From assembly GCF_020886055.1 (NCBI RefSeq), contig NZ_AP025184.1, forward strand, positions 2,108,001 through 2,172,000: 64,000 nt of DNA, in the 5' to 3' direction. Position 1 is the stretch's first letter, and every line of letters starts with the position of its first letter. This stretch comes from Flavobacterium ammoniigenes. Its GTDB lineage: Bacteria; Bacteroidota; Bacteroidia; Flavobacteriales; Flavobacteriaceae. A model generated the notes under the pieces. The model saw only the letters and a program-made list of their open reading frames with translations, searched no databases and had not been told where the DNA came from. The translations under genes and the position numbers were made by a program. This document shows positions 25,446 through 33,692 of the stretch, in pieces.

Positions 25446-27917
25446 ATGAAAAAGTACAGCTTACTTTTATTGTTATTTAATTTGACTTGTCTTTTTGCTC
25501 AGGAAAAAACAACTTCTGAAGCACAAGAATTAAAAGAAGTTCAAATTGTAGGTTCAAGAAATACAAAACGAACAGTAGTAAATTCTGCTGTACCTATTGA
25601 CGTAATCAACGTTAAAGACGTGACCACTCAAAGTGGAAAATTAGAAATCAACGAATTATTACAATACGTTGCTCCTTCATTTAATGCCAACAAACAATCG
25701 GGTTCTGATGGAGCCGATCACGTAGATCCTGCTTCTTTAAGAGGTATGGGACCTGACCAAACTTTAGTTTTAATTAATGGTAAAAGAAGACACCAATCGT
25801 CTTTGATCAATTTATTTGGAACAAAAGGTCGTGGAAATACTGGGACTGATTTAAATGCTATTCCTGCATCTGCAATCAAAAGAATTGAAATCTTAAGAGA
25901 CGGTGCTGCTGCACAATACGGTTCAGATGCTATTGCTGGGGTAATTAATATTGTTTTAAACGACAATATTAACCAAGTAACCGGAGCGGTAACCTACGGA
26001 GCTTACAACACAAATGCTCAAGGTGAGTTTGACCCAGGAACTGCCAATACCAAAAACAATTTCTTAGACGAAACTGGTTTTGGAAACACACTAGGTCAAA
26101 AAAGAAATTTTGATGGACAATCCTTAAAAGTTGCTGCTAACTATGGTGTTGCCGTAGGTAAAAAAGGAGGGATTGCTAACTTCACTGCTGAATACTTAAA
26201 CAAAGAAAAGACATTGCGTCCAGGATTTGATTTCAGAAAAGGTTTTGGTGAAGCGGCTATTCAAGGATTGAATCTTTTTGGAAATTTAGTTTTACCAATT
26301 TCTGACAAAACGGAATTCTATGCATTCGGGGGAAGAAACTTTAGAGATACTGATGCGTATGCTTTTACAAGAAATGGTGGAGAAAGAGTAGTTGAATCCA
26401 TCTATCCTGGTGGATATACGCCAAGAATTACTTCAGAGATTGTAGATAATTCTATCGCAACCGGTATCAGAACTAAATATGCCTCTGGATGGAAAATGGA
26501 TTTGAGTAATACCTTCGGAAAAAACCTTTTCCATTATTATATTAAAGGAACTATCAATGCCTCGTTAGTAGGAAATTCTCCAACAGAATTTAATGCAGGT
26601 GGACATAGTTTAAGTCAAAACACTACCAACTTAGATTTTTCTAAAAACTACGATTCAGTTTTAAACGGAATGAACTTGGCCTTTGGAGCAGAATTTAGAA
26701 CAGAGCAATTCAGCATCTTTGCTGGAGAAGAAGGTTCTTATGCTACTTATGATACAGCTGGAAGACCAATTACCAATCCAGCAACTCAAACCGCACCAAC
26801 AGACCCTATTTCTGGCGAATTACGTCCAGGTGGTTCTCAAGGATTTCCAGGATATAGCCCTGCTAACGAAGTGAAGAAAAACCGTAACAACGTATCTTTA
26901 TATACGGATGCCGAATTTGATGTAACTGACAATTTGTTAGTGAGTACTGCAGTTCGTTTTGAAAACTACAGCGATTTTGGAAGTACACTTAATGGAAAAT
27001 TAGCTGCGCGTTTGAAAGCAACTGATAATGTCAATTTCAGAGGATCGTTAAGCACAGGATTTAGAGCGCCTTCATTGGCTCAAGTATACTATAACTTACG
27101 TTTTACTAATTTTAGTTCAGGTGGGGCTACTGAGGTTATTTTATCTTCAAATGACAGTCCAGTAACTCAGGCTTTTGGAATTAATAAATTAAACGAAGAG
27201 AAAGCAGTAAACGGATCTTTGGGAGTAACAGCTAGTTTTGGTGCTTTCACTGCAACAGTTGACGGATATTTTATTAACGTAAAAGACCGTATCGTTTTGA
27301 CTGGATACTTTGATGCTTCTGCATTGAACCTTGGTGTTTCTGCTGCACAATTCTTTACAAATGGAGTAGATACTAAAACTGCTGGTGTAGATGTAGTATT
27401 GGCTTGGAAAAAGAAATTTGGAGACAGTAATTTTGCTGCTACCTTAGTTGGAAACATCAACCACATGAAAATTGGTGATGTGAAAAATGGCACTTTAGAC
27501 AAAGAAACTTTCTTTGGAGAAAGAGAAAAAGCGTTTTTATTAGCTTCGGCTCCAGCCAATAAATTTGGATTAAATCTTAACTATGATAAAAAATGGTTCA
27601 ATGCTGGTTTAGCGTTTACCCGTTTTAGCAAAGTAGAATTATTAGACTACCAAATGTATGAAGACGTAGCTGATTACGGTAGTTTTGCCGATCAAATAAA
27701 AGCAGCAACAGATACGTATAGTGCAAAAATTGTAACTGATTTAACTTTAGGATTCAAATTAAATAAAGCTTCTAAATTAAGTATAGGTGCTAATAACTTA
27801 TTCAACATCTATCCTGATCAACAAGATGACTGGGTAGAAGCTGGTGGATATTGGGATGCTGTTCAAATGGGATTCAGCGGAGCTTATTACTATGCTAGAT
27901 TAGGATTTACATTCTAA
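25446..27917 (+). CDS. TonB-dependent outer-membrane receptor
   Basis: TonB-dependent active transporter of 823 residues. Signal peptide MKKYSLLLLLFNLTCLFAQ, a possible TonB box LKEVQIVGSRN (about residues 30-40), plug domain (about 45-170, with NELLQYVAPSFN, LRGMGPDQTLVLINGKRRHQSS and KRIEILRDGAAAQYGSDAIAGVINIVL), then a 22-strand barrel ending YYYARLGFTF with terminal Phe. There is no N-terminal carboxypeptidase-like domain and no SusD gene beside it, so it is not a glycan SusC; plug spacing is like siderophore/cobalamin-type or peptide receptors. Substrate unknown. Monocistronic with a strong terminator. Confidence 0.93.
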   Translation: MKKYSLLLLLFNLTCLFAQEKTTSEAQELKEVQIVGSRNTKRTVVNSAVPIDVINVKDVTTQSGKLEINELLQYVAPSFNANKQSGSDGADHVDPASLRGMGPDQTLVLINGKRRHQSSLINLFGTKGRGNTGTDLNAIPASAIKRIEILRDGAAAQYGSDAIAGVINIVLNDNINQVTGAVTYGAYNTNAQGEFDPGTANTKNNFLDETGFGNTLGQKRNFDGQSLKVAANYGVAVGKKGGIANFTAEYLNKEKTLRPGFDFRKGFGEAAIQGLNLFGNLVLPISDKTEFYAFGGRNFRDTDAYAFTRNGGERVVESIYPGGYTPRITSEIVDNSIATGIRTKYASGWKMDLSNTFGKNLFHYYIKGTINASLVGNSPTEFNAGGHSLSQNTTNLDFSKNYDSVLNGMNLAFGAEFRTEQFSIFAGEEGSYATYDTAGRPITNPATQTAPTDPISGELRPGGSQGFPGYSPANEVKKNRNNVSLYTDAEFDVTDNLLVSTAVRFENYSDFGSTLNGKLAARLKATDNVNFRGSLSTGFRAPSLAQVYYNLRFTNFSSGGATEVILSSNDSPVTQAFGINKLNEEKAVNGSLGVTASFGAFTATVDGYFINVKDRIVLTGYFDASALNLGVSAAQFFTNGVDTKTAGVDVVLAWKKKFGDSNFAATLVGNINHMKIGDVKNGTLDKETFFGEREKAFLLASAPANKFGLNLNYDKKWFNAGLAFTRFSKVELLDYQMYEDVADYGSFADQIKAATDTYSAKIVTDLTLGFKLNKASKLSIGANNLFNIYPDQQDDWVEAGGYWDAVQMGFSGAYYYARLGFTF

Positions 27918-27932
27918 TTTAACTTCATAGAA

Positions 27933-27970
27933 ACAAAAAAATCCTGAGCATGTGCTCAGGATTTTTTTTT
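27933..27970. terminator. bidirectional terminator after TonB receptor
   Basis: Stem ATCCTGAGC (27941-27949) / GCTCAGGAT (27954-27962), loop ATGT, A-run left and nine T right. Shared with the convergent ferredoxin gene. Confidence 0.92.
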
Positions 27971-27991
27971 GATAAAAGTTTTTTAAAAAAA

Positions 27992-28342
27992 CTATTCGTT
28001 ATGTAAGAATGCTTGTCTGTTCAACAAGGTTTCTTCTGACTCTACATGATTATCATCTGGAATACAACAATCTACTGGACAAACAGCTGCACATTGTGGC
28101 TCATCATGAAATCCTTTACATTCCGTACATTTTCCGGGAACGATGTAATATACATCATCAGAAATCGGAGTTTGAGCTGCATCGGAATCTACCTCAGTAC
28201 CATCCGGCAAAATTACTTTACCCGATAGTTTAGTTCCATCTTTGTATCTCCAGTCATCAGCTCCTTCGTAAATTGCAGTATTTGGACATTCTGGCTCACA
28301 AGCCCCACAATTGATACATTCGTCTGTAATTATAATTGCCAT
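27992..28342 (-). CDS. 2[4Fe-4S] ferredoxin
   Basis: Soluble electron carrier of 116 residues with two [4Fe-4S] clusters. First motif C9-x2-C12-x2-C15-x3-C19-P (CINCGACEPECP); second motif CTECKGFHDEPQCAAVCPVDCC, with a loop between Cys residues as in YfhL/FdxN-like ferredoxins. A 45-residue middle insertion (EGADDWRYKDGTKLSG to YYIVPGK) separates the clusters. Divergent from the acyl-CoA reductase with a shared promoter region, so the two are probably co-regulated; electron partner unknown. Confidence 0.93.
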   Translation of the reverse strand: MAIIITDECINCGACEPECPNTAIYEGADDWRYKDGTKLSGKVILPDGTEVDSDAAQTPISDDVYYIVPGKCTECKGFHDEPQCAAVCPVDCCIPDDNHVESEETLLNRQAFLHNE

Positions 28343-28351
28343 AATTTTAGT

Positions 28352-28402
28352 CTTAAAGTTGGAAAGTCTAAAGTCTTGTATTGTCTTATTGACTTTCGGC
28401 TT
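28352..28402. repeat. AAAGTC-rich intergenic repeat
   Basis: Several AAAGT(C/T) units and their complement GACTTT in about 50 bases (AGTCTAAAGTC then GACTTTC), giving a short imperfect inverted repeat. Looks like an intergenic repeat remnant. Confidence 0.3.
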
Positions 28403-28452
28403 AATTATCCTTATTTTTGTGCAAAATTACAATCAAAACCATTCATAAACAA
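28389..28452. promoter_or_regulatory. symmetric divergent promoter, ferredoxin / acyl-CoA reductase
   Basis: Plus strand: TTG (28389-28391), 20-base spacer, TATTTTTG (28412-28419). Minus strand: TTG (28450-28452), 20-base spacer, TAATTTTG (28422-28429). The two -7 elements lie only two bases apart on opposite strands, so the two RNA polymerases cannot bind together. Both match the flavobacterial consensus exactly. Confidence 0.7.
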
Positions 28453-28457
28453 ACATT

Positions 28458-29519
28458 ATGGACTTAGAAACAAAAAAAAATGTTTTTGTTACATTAGGAC
28501 GCTTTTTAAATCAGTTCGCAGAAAATAATTCTAACCAGGATTTGAGCGTACCCAATAATGATTTGTTTTTTGAAGAATTTGAACAATTAATTCAATTATC
28601 CCAATCACACAATGGGTGGTATACTCCGGAACAAGTCTACTTCTCTATCCAATCTTGGGCAAAAGCCTTAACAAAAGAAAACCTAGATCAATGGACTTCG
28701 TCTTATGATTTTACTATAGCTGAATCCAAAACAATTGCTTTAATTTTAGCAGGAAATATTCCCTTAGTTGGATTTCACGATTTTATTTCTGTTTTAATTT
28801 CAGGACATAATGTATTGGTTAAAACATCATCTAACGACCAGCACTTATTGCCTTTTTTAGCCAAATACCTCATAACTCTTGAACCCCAATTAGCCCAAAA
28901 AATAACTTTTGTGGAAGGTAAATTAGAGAATTTTGATGCCGTTATTGCTACTGGAAGCAACAATACAGCCCGTTATTTTGAATATTATTTCAAAGACAAG
29001 CCTTCTATTATTAGAAAAAACAGAAATTCAGTTGCCGTACTAAACGGTCAAGAAACCAAAGAACAACTCATCGCTTTGGGCGAAGATATTTTTAGATATT
29101 TTGGATTGGGTTGCCGCAATGTTTCCAAACTTTTTGTACCCAAAGGCTATTCGTTTGATGCTTTTTTCGAAGCCATTTTTGAATACCAAGACGTGATTCA
29201 TTATGAAAAATATGCCAATAATTACGATTACAACAAGGCTGTTTTTTTAATGAGTAACTACAAATTATTGGACAATGGCTTTTTAACTTTAAAAGAAGAC
29301 TCCAGTCATGCCTCTCCTATTTCTAGCGTGTTTTACGAATACTATGATTCCCTTGCCGAAATAGAAAAAAGACTAAAAACTGAAGCTGAAACTATTCAAT
29401 GTATTGTAAGCAATAATTTAGTACAAAATAGCATCACATTTGGACAAACACAACGCCCTCAATTATGGGATTATGCAGACCATGTGGATACTATTTCGTT
29501 TTCGTTAACAATAAACTAA
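28458..29519 (+). CDS. LuxC-like acyl-CoA reductase
   Basis: 353-residue member of the LuxC/acyl-CoA reductase family (aldehyde-dehydrogenase-like fold), which reduces fatty acyl-CoA or acyl thioesters to aldehydes with NADPH. Motifs: LILAGNIPLVGFHDFISVLISGHNVLVKTSS (cofactor-binding), FDAVIATGSNNTARYFEYYF, RKNRNSVAVLNG and FGLGCRNVSKLFVPKGY, whose Cys is the likely acyl-accepting nucleophile. Shorter than LuxC (about 480), as is usual for flavobacterial versions. There is no luxDABE here, so no bioluminescence. The true substrate is unknown. Confidence 0.85.
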   Translation: MDLETKKNVFVTLGRFLNQFAENNSNQDLSVPNNDLFFEEFEQLIQLSQSHNGWYTPEQVYFSIQSWAKALTKENLDQWTSSYDFTIAESKTIALILAGNIPLVGFHDFISVLISGHNVLVKTSSNDQHLLPFLAKYLITLEPQLAQKITFVEGKLENFDAVIATGSNNTARYFEYYFKDKPSIIRKNRNSVAVLNGQETKEQLIALGEDIFRYFGLGCRNVSKLFVPKGYSFDAFFEAIFEYQDVIHYEKYANNYDYNKAVFLMSNYKLLDNGFLTLKEDSSHASPISSVFYEYYDSLAEIEKRLKTEAETIQCIVSNNLVQNSITFGQTQRPQLWDYADHVDTISFSLTIN

Positions 29520-29566
29520 TAAATTGTTCAAATATTTCGTTTTTTTTAATTGATTTTAAGAATCGA

Positions 29567-29594
29567 TTGTCGAAATTTGCATTCTTTAAATTTG
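29567..29594 (+). promoter_or_regulatory. serC promoter
   Basis: TTG (29567-29569), 17-base spacer, TAAATTTG (29587-29594); optimal flavobacterial spacing, 15 bases before the serC ATG. Confidence 0.7.
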
Positions 29595-29609
29595 GAACAA
29601 ACAACTACC

Positions 29610-30680
29610 ATGAAAAAACACAACTACAGCGCAGGACCTTGTATTTTACCACAAGAAGTTTTTGAAAAATCAGCTCAAGCTATTTTGGATTTCAACAATT
29701 CCGGTTTATCTATTTTAGAAATATCGCACAGAAGCAAAGATTTTGTTGCGGTAATGGATGAAGCAAGAGCGTTGGCACTAGAATTATTAGGATTAGAAGG
29801 CAAAGGTTACCAAGCCCTTTTTCTTGCTGGTGGTGCTAGTTTGGAGTTTTTAATGGTTCCTTATAACTTGATGAAAGAAAACGGTAAAGCCGCTTATTTA
29901 GATTCTGGAACTTGGGCATCAGCCGCAATTAAAGAAGCTAAATATTTTGGAGAAACTGTTGTTGTAGCTTCATCTAAAGAACAAAATTACAATAACGTAC
30001 CAAAAGGATATTCGATTCCTGCTGATGCCGATTATTTCCACTGTACAAGTAACAATACTATTTTTGGAACTCAAATGAAAGAATTGCCAACTACTAATGT
30101 ACCTGTAGTTTGCGATATGAGTTCGGATATTTTCTCACGTCAATTGGACTTTACTAAATTTGACATTATCTATGCTGGGGCTCAAAAAAATATGGGACCT
30201 GCAGGAACTACTTTAGTAGTGATCAAAGAAGAAATTTTAGGTAAAAACGGAAGAGAAATTCCAAGTATGTTAGATTACGCTAAACACATTAAAGCAGAAA
30301 GTATGTATAATACACCTCCTGTTTTCCCAGTGTACGCCTCTTTATTAACCTTACAATGGTTGAAAAAATTAGGCGGAATTGCAGCTATCGAAAAAATCAA
30401 CAATGCTAAAGCAGAATTACTTTACAACGAAATAGATAGAAACCCATTATTCAAAGGTGCTGCTGCCGTAGAAGATCGTTCGAATATGAATGCAACTTTC
30501 TTATTGAATAACCCAGAACACGCTCCGATTTTTGATACTATGTGGAAAGAAGCGGGTATTTCTGGATTGCCAGGACACCGTTCAGTGGGAGGCTACAGAG
30601 CGTCTATGTACAATGCAATGCCAATTGAAAGCGTACAAGTTTTAGTTGACGTAATGCAAGCTTTAGAAAAAGCAGTTTAA
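29610..30680 (+). CDS. serC: phosphoserine aminotransferase
   Basis: PLP enzyme converting 3-phosphohydroxypyruvate plus glutamate to phosphoserine (serine synthesis; also pyridoxal phosphate synthesis in some bacteria). I chose ATG 29610 (MKKHNYSAGPCILPQ), matching the universal N-terminal NFSAGP motif; an upstream frame extension would overlap the promoter. 356 residues. Motifs: ILEISHRSK, LFLAGGASLEFLMVPYNL, CDMSSDIFSR and YAGAQKNMGPAG with the PLP-binding Lys. Followed by serA after 63 bases. Confidence 0.96.
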   Translation: MKKHNYSAGPCILPQEVFEKSAQAILDFNNSGLSILEISHRSKDFVAVMDEARALALELLGLEGKGYQALFLAGGASLEFLMVPYNLMKENGKAAYLDSGTWASAAIKEAKYFGETVVVASSKEQNYNNVPKGYSIPADADYFHCTSNNTIFGTQMKELPTTNVPVVCDMSSDIFSRQLDFTKFDIIYAGAQKNMGPAGTTLVVIKEEILGKNGREIPSMLDYAKHIKAESMYNTPPVFPVYASLLTLQWLKKLGGIAAIEKINNAKAELLYNEIDRNPLFKGAAAVEDRSNMNATFLLNNPEHAPIFDTMWKEAGISGLPGHRSVGGYRASMYNAMPIESVQVLVDVMQALEKAV

Positions 30681-30743
30681 TAAATAAACCATTTATCAAT
30701 TTGAGGATGAAGGCACTTTATTCCTCGCAATGAAATAAACACA

Positions 30744-31694
30744 ATGAAAGTATTAGCAAATGACGGAATTTCTAAAAGCGGAATTCAAGCTTTAGAAAAA
30801 GGCGGATATGAAGTGATTACTACAAAAGTAGCGCAAGAACAAGTGGCTAACTTTATTAACGAAAATAACGTAAGCGTTATTTTGGTAAGAAGCGCAACTA
30901 AAGTTCGTAAAGATATTATCGATGCTTGTCCTGGTATCAAAATCATCGGTCGTGGTGGGGTTGGTATGGACAATATTGATGTTGACTATGCTAAAAGTAA
31001 AGGAATCAACGTAATCAACACACCAGCTTCTTCATCAGAATCAGTTGCTGAGTTGGTTTTTGGTCACTTATTTAACGGAGTTCGTTTCTTACACGATTCT
31101 AACAGAAACATGCCTTTAGAAGGCGATGCTAACTTTGAAGGATTGAAAAAAGCCTACGCTAACGGAACTGAATTAAGAGGTAAAACTTTAGGAATTGTAG
31201 GAATTGGTCGTATTGGTCAAGCTACTGCGAAAATGGCGCTTGGTCTTGGAATGAAAGTGATTGCAGCGGATAGTTTTATTGAAAAAGTAGATGTGAAAGT
31301 AGAATTCTTTGACGGACAATCAATCACTACAACTATTGTATCACAATCGTTAGAATCATTGTTCAAAGAAGCTGATTTCATTTCATTACACGTTCCAGCT
31401 CAAAACGGATATATCATTTCAAAAGCTGAATTGGCAATTATGAAAGACGGTGTAGGTATCGTAAACTGTGCTCGTGGTGGAGTAATTGACGAAATTGCTT
31501 TAATAGAAGCTTTAGACAGCGGAAAAGTTGGTTTCGCTGGATTGGACGTTTTTGAAAGCGAACCAAAACCAGAAATCAAAATCCTTATGCATCCAAAAAT
31601 CTCTTTGACACCTCACATTGGAGCAGCAACAGGAGAAGCACAAGATAGAATTGGAACAGAATTAGCACAACAAATCATTAGTATTTTAGGTTAA
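30744..31694 (+). CDS. serA: D-3-phosphoglycerate dehydrogenase, short form
   Basis: Oxidises 3-phosphoglycerate to 3-phosphohydroxypyruvate, the first step of serine synthesis. 316 residues with no C-terminal ACT domain, so no classical serine feedback site. D-2-hydroxyacid dehydrogenase motifs: GRGGVGMDNIDVDYAKSKGI, the NAD-binding GIVGIGRIGQATAKMALGLG, catalytic Arg in NCARGGVIDE, and Glu and His in FESEPKPE and LTPHIGAAT. It shares the serC transcription unit and ends at a strong hairpin terminator. A REP-like remnant (30721-30734) lies in the serC-serA gap. Confidence 0.94.
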   Translation: MKVLANDGISKSGIQALEKGGYEVITTKVAQEQVANFINENNVSVILVRSATKVRKDIIDACPGIKIIGRGGVGMDNIDVDYAKSKGINVINTPASSSESVAELVFGHLFNGVRFLHDSNRNMPLEGDANFEGLKKAYANGTELRGKTLGIVGIGRIGQATAKMALGLGMKVIAADSFIEKVDVKVEFFDGQSITTTIVSQSLESLFKEADFISLHVPAQNGYIISKAELAIMKDGVGIVNCARGGVIDEIALIEALDSGKVGFAGLDVFESEPKPEIKILMHPKISLTPHIGAATGEAQDRIGTELAQQIISILG

Positions 31695-31715
31695 TCTTTT
31701 TCAAATAAAAATAAG

Positions 31716-31746
31716 AAGGATGTCTCTAAAAGGCATCCTTTTTTTT
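31716..31746 (+). terminator. rho-independent terminator after serA
   Basis: Ten-pair stem AAGGATGTCT (31716-31725) / AGGCATCCTT (31731-31740, with one G-U pair), loop CTAAA, then T-run. Confidence 0.9.
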
Positions 31747-31770
31747 ATGCTTTACTTTGTACAAAAATGA

Positions 31771-31778
31771 TAACTTTG
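31771..31778 (+). promoter_or_regulatory. -7 element of DUF6787-like gene
   Basis: TAACTTTG, 20 bases before the ATG at 31799. No TTG at standard distance. Confidence 0.4.
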
Positions 31779-31798
31779 TAACGCTTAAGACAATCCAA

Positions 31799-32101
31799 AT
31801 GGAGAAATTAAAACAGCGATGGGGAGTTCAATCCAATTTACAGCTGACTATTATTTTTATCGTTTTTGCAATAACAGGTTCGGCCTCAGCGATGGTTTCG
31901 AAACCAGTTTGTCTTTGGTTAGGAATAACTAAAGAGGATTTTGGATTTTTGTTTACTCCTATTCGACTCATTCTGATTTTTCCATTGTACCAAGTGCTGT
32001 TAGTTAGCATCGGATTTCTATTTGGCCAATTTGCCTTTTTCTGGAAGTTTGAAAAAAAACTCTTGCGAAAATTAGGATTGGGATTTTTATTCAAAGAATA
32101 A
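31799..32101 (+). CDS. DUF6787-like small membrane protein
   Basis: 100-residue membrane protein. I chose ATG 31799 (MEKLKQRWGVQSN), downstream of a -7 element that excludes the longer reading. Two TM helices: about residues 14-32 (LTIIFIVFAITGSASAMVS) and 53-75 (ILIFPLYQVLLVSIGFLFGQFAF), then FFWKFEKKLLRKLGLGFLF. From memory this family (DUF6787) is sometimes misnamed prolipoprotein diacylglyceryl transferase; the Lgt catalytic residues are absent. Function unknown. Confidence 0.75.
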   Translation: MEKLKQRWGVQSNLQLTIIFIVFAITGSASAMVSKPVCLWLGITKEDFGFLFTPIRLILIFPLYQVLLVSIGFLFGQFAFFWKFEKKLLRKLGLGFLFKE

Positions 32102-32178
32102 TTACGCTACGAATTCTTTACCCAAAATTACATTTGGATAACCAAAAAACTTTGTTTCTTTGTAAAAACTAGTTCCTA

Positions 32179-32844
32179 ATGATACAAGCGAAAAACCTAC
32201 ATAAATTTTACGACCAATTAGAAGTACTAAAAGGCGTGGATTTGCATATTCAAAAAGGAGAAATCGTTTCTATTGTAGGGGCTTCTGGAGCAGGAAAAAC
32301 AACTTTGTTGCAATTATTAGGCACGCTAGACAAACCTTCCATTCAAGAAGGGACATCGCTTCACATTAATGGAGAAGATGTTTTGAGAATGAATGATAAA
32401 AATTTATCCAAATTCAGAAATTTGAATCTGGGTTTTATTTTTCAATTTCACCAATTATTACCTGAATTTACAGCTTTAGAAAATGTTTGTATTCCCGCTT
32501 TTATTGCCAATAAAAACAAACAAGAAACCGAGAAAGAAGCCAAACGATTATTAGAATATTTAGGTCTTTCGAATCGTATTGATCACAAACCCAATGCGCT
32601 TTCGGGCGGAGAACAACAACGTGTAGCCGTTGCGAGGGCATTAATCAACAAACCCGATGTGATTTTTGCTGACGAACCATCCGGAAACCTAGATACGCTT
32701 TCGGCAGAAAATTTACACCAATTGTTTTTTCAATTGCGTGATGAGTTCGGACAAACCTTTGTCATTGTCACTCACAACGAAGAATTAGCTAATATGGCGG
32801 ATCGAAAATTGATTATGATAGACGGACAAATTAGTAATCCTTAA
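32179..32844 (+). CDS. lolD: LolD-like ABC transporter ATP-binding protein
   Basis: ATPase of the LolD/MacB class; LolCDE releases lipoproteins from the cytoplasmic membrane for delivery to the outer membrane. 221 residues: Walker [15 protein letters not shown]-loop [23 protein letters not shown] (the LLPEFTA stretch is typical of LolD), signature [15 protein letters not shown], Walker [10 protein letters not shown] and H-loop [11 protein letters not shown]. No LolC/E permease adjoins it in the window. The next gene follows after 14 bases. Confidence 0.88.
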   Translation: MIQAKNLHKFYDQLEVLKGVDLHIQKGEIVSIVGASGAGKTTLLQLLGTLDKPSIQEGTSLHINGEDVLRMNDKNLSKFRNLNLGFIFQFHQLLPEFTALENVCIPAFIANKNKQETEKEAKRLLEYLGLSNRIDHKPNALSGGEQQRVAVARALINKPDVIFADEPSGNLDTLSAENLHQLFFQLRDEFGQTFVIVTHNEELANMADRKLIMIDGQISNP

Positions 32845-32858
32845 TCTTAGCTGCTACC

Positions 32859-33623
32859 ATGAAAGCTGCCGAACTAAAATCTTTTTTGGACGAAAAGGTT
32901 ATACAATATAACACCCAAGATTTTATAGATAGCGATCCTGTTCAAATTCCGCATTTATTTTCCCAAAAAGAAGATATAGAAATTGCCGGTTTTTTGGCCG
33001 CAACCATCGCTTGGGGCAACCGCAAGATGATCATCAAAAATGCACATCATATGATGGAATTGATGGGAAATTCACCCTATGACTTTGTTCTTTCACATCA
33101 ACAAAAAGATTTGAAAGATCTCGAATCCTTTGTTCACCGAACTTTTAACGGTCAAGATTTTAAAGTTTTCATCAAAGGATTACAACACATTTATCAAAAA
33201 CACAACGGACTCGAAGCCGTTTTTGCTCAAAACCAAGAAGCCTTTTCTATGCAAAAGAGCATACATGAATTCAAAAAACTCTTTTTTGATGTTCCTCATG
33301 CAACTCGTACTCAAAAACACATTTCAGATCCACTGAATAATTCGGCGGCCAAACGCATCAATATGTATTTGCGTTGGATGGTACGCCAAGACACCAAAGG
33401 GGTTGATTTAGGTATTTGGAAAAGTATTTCACCCGCAGCACTCTCTTGCCCACTCGATGTTCATTCAGGTAATGTAGCACGAAAATTAGGTTTACTACAT
33501 CGCAAGCAAAACGATGCAAAAGCTTTAACTGAATTAGATACACAACTGCGAATTTTAGACCCAAATGACCCTGTAAAATATGACTTTGCCTTGTTTGGAT
33601 TGGGAGTCTTTGAAGGTTTCTAA
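32859..33623 (+). CDS. TIGR02757-family protein
   Basis: 254-residue protein matching my memory of family TIGR02757 (uncharacterised, Bacteroidetes and others), which has a helix-hairpin-helix-glycosylase-like helical fold. Diagnostic stretches: PVQIPHLFSQKEDIEIAGFLAATIAWGNRKMIIKNAHHMMELMGN, SAAKRINMYLRWMVRQD, GVDLGIWKSISPAALSCPLDVHSGNVARKLGLL and LDPNDPVKYDFALFGLGVFEGF. A role in DNA repair is suggested only by the fold resemblance. It probably shares the lolD transcript. Confidence 0.82.
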   Translation: MKAAELKSFLDEKVIQYNTQDFIDSDPVQIPHLFSQKEDIEIAGFLAATIAWGNRKMIIKNAHHMMELMGNSPYDFVLSHQQKDLKDLESFVHRTFNGQDFKVFIKGLQHIYQKHNGLEAVFAQNQEAFSMQKSIHEFKKLFFDVPHATRTQKHISDPLNNSAAKRINMYLRWMVRQDTKGVDLGIWKSISPAALSCPLDVHSGNVARKLGLLHRKQNDAKALTELDTQLRILDPNDPVKYDFALFGLGVFEGF

Positions 33624-33668
33624 TTGGACTCCTCCAATATAATACACTTAAAATCCCTCTTTTTAATG

Positions 33669-33676
33669 TACCTTTG
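33669..33676 (+). promoter_or_regulatory. -7 element of helicase gene
   Basis: TACCTTTG, 16 bases before the ATG at 33693; no TTG at standard distance. Confidence 0.45.
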
Positions 33677-33692
33677 CACAAAATAGCATTTT

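Noticed and set aside
27167..27559. 130-residue minus-strand open frame inside the TonB receptor gene
   Set aside because: Antisense to barrel-coding sequence; low-complexity composition and no signals.
25446..27917. SusC/SusD polysaccharide utilisation locus
   Set aside because: No SusD, no carboxypeptidase-like N-terminal extension on the receptor, and no glycosidase genes nearby.
28458..29519. Bioluminescence (lux) operon because of the LuxC-like gene
   Set aside because: No luxA, luxB, luxD or luxE neighbours; LuxC-like acyl-CoA reductases are common in flavobacteria.
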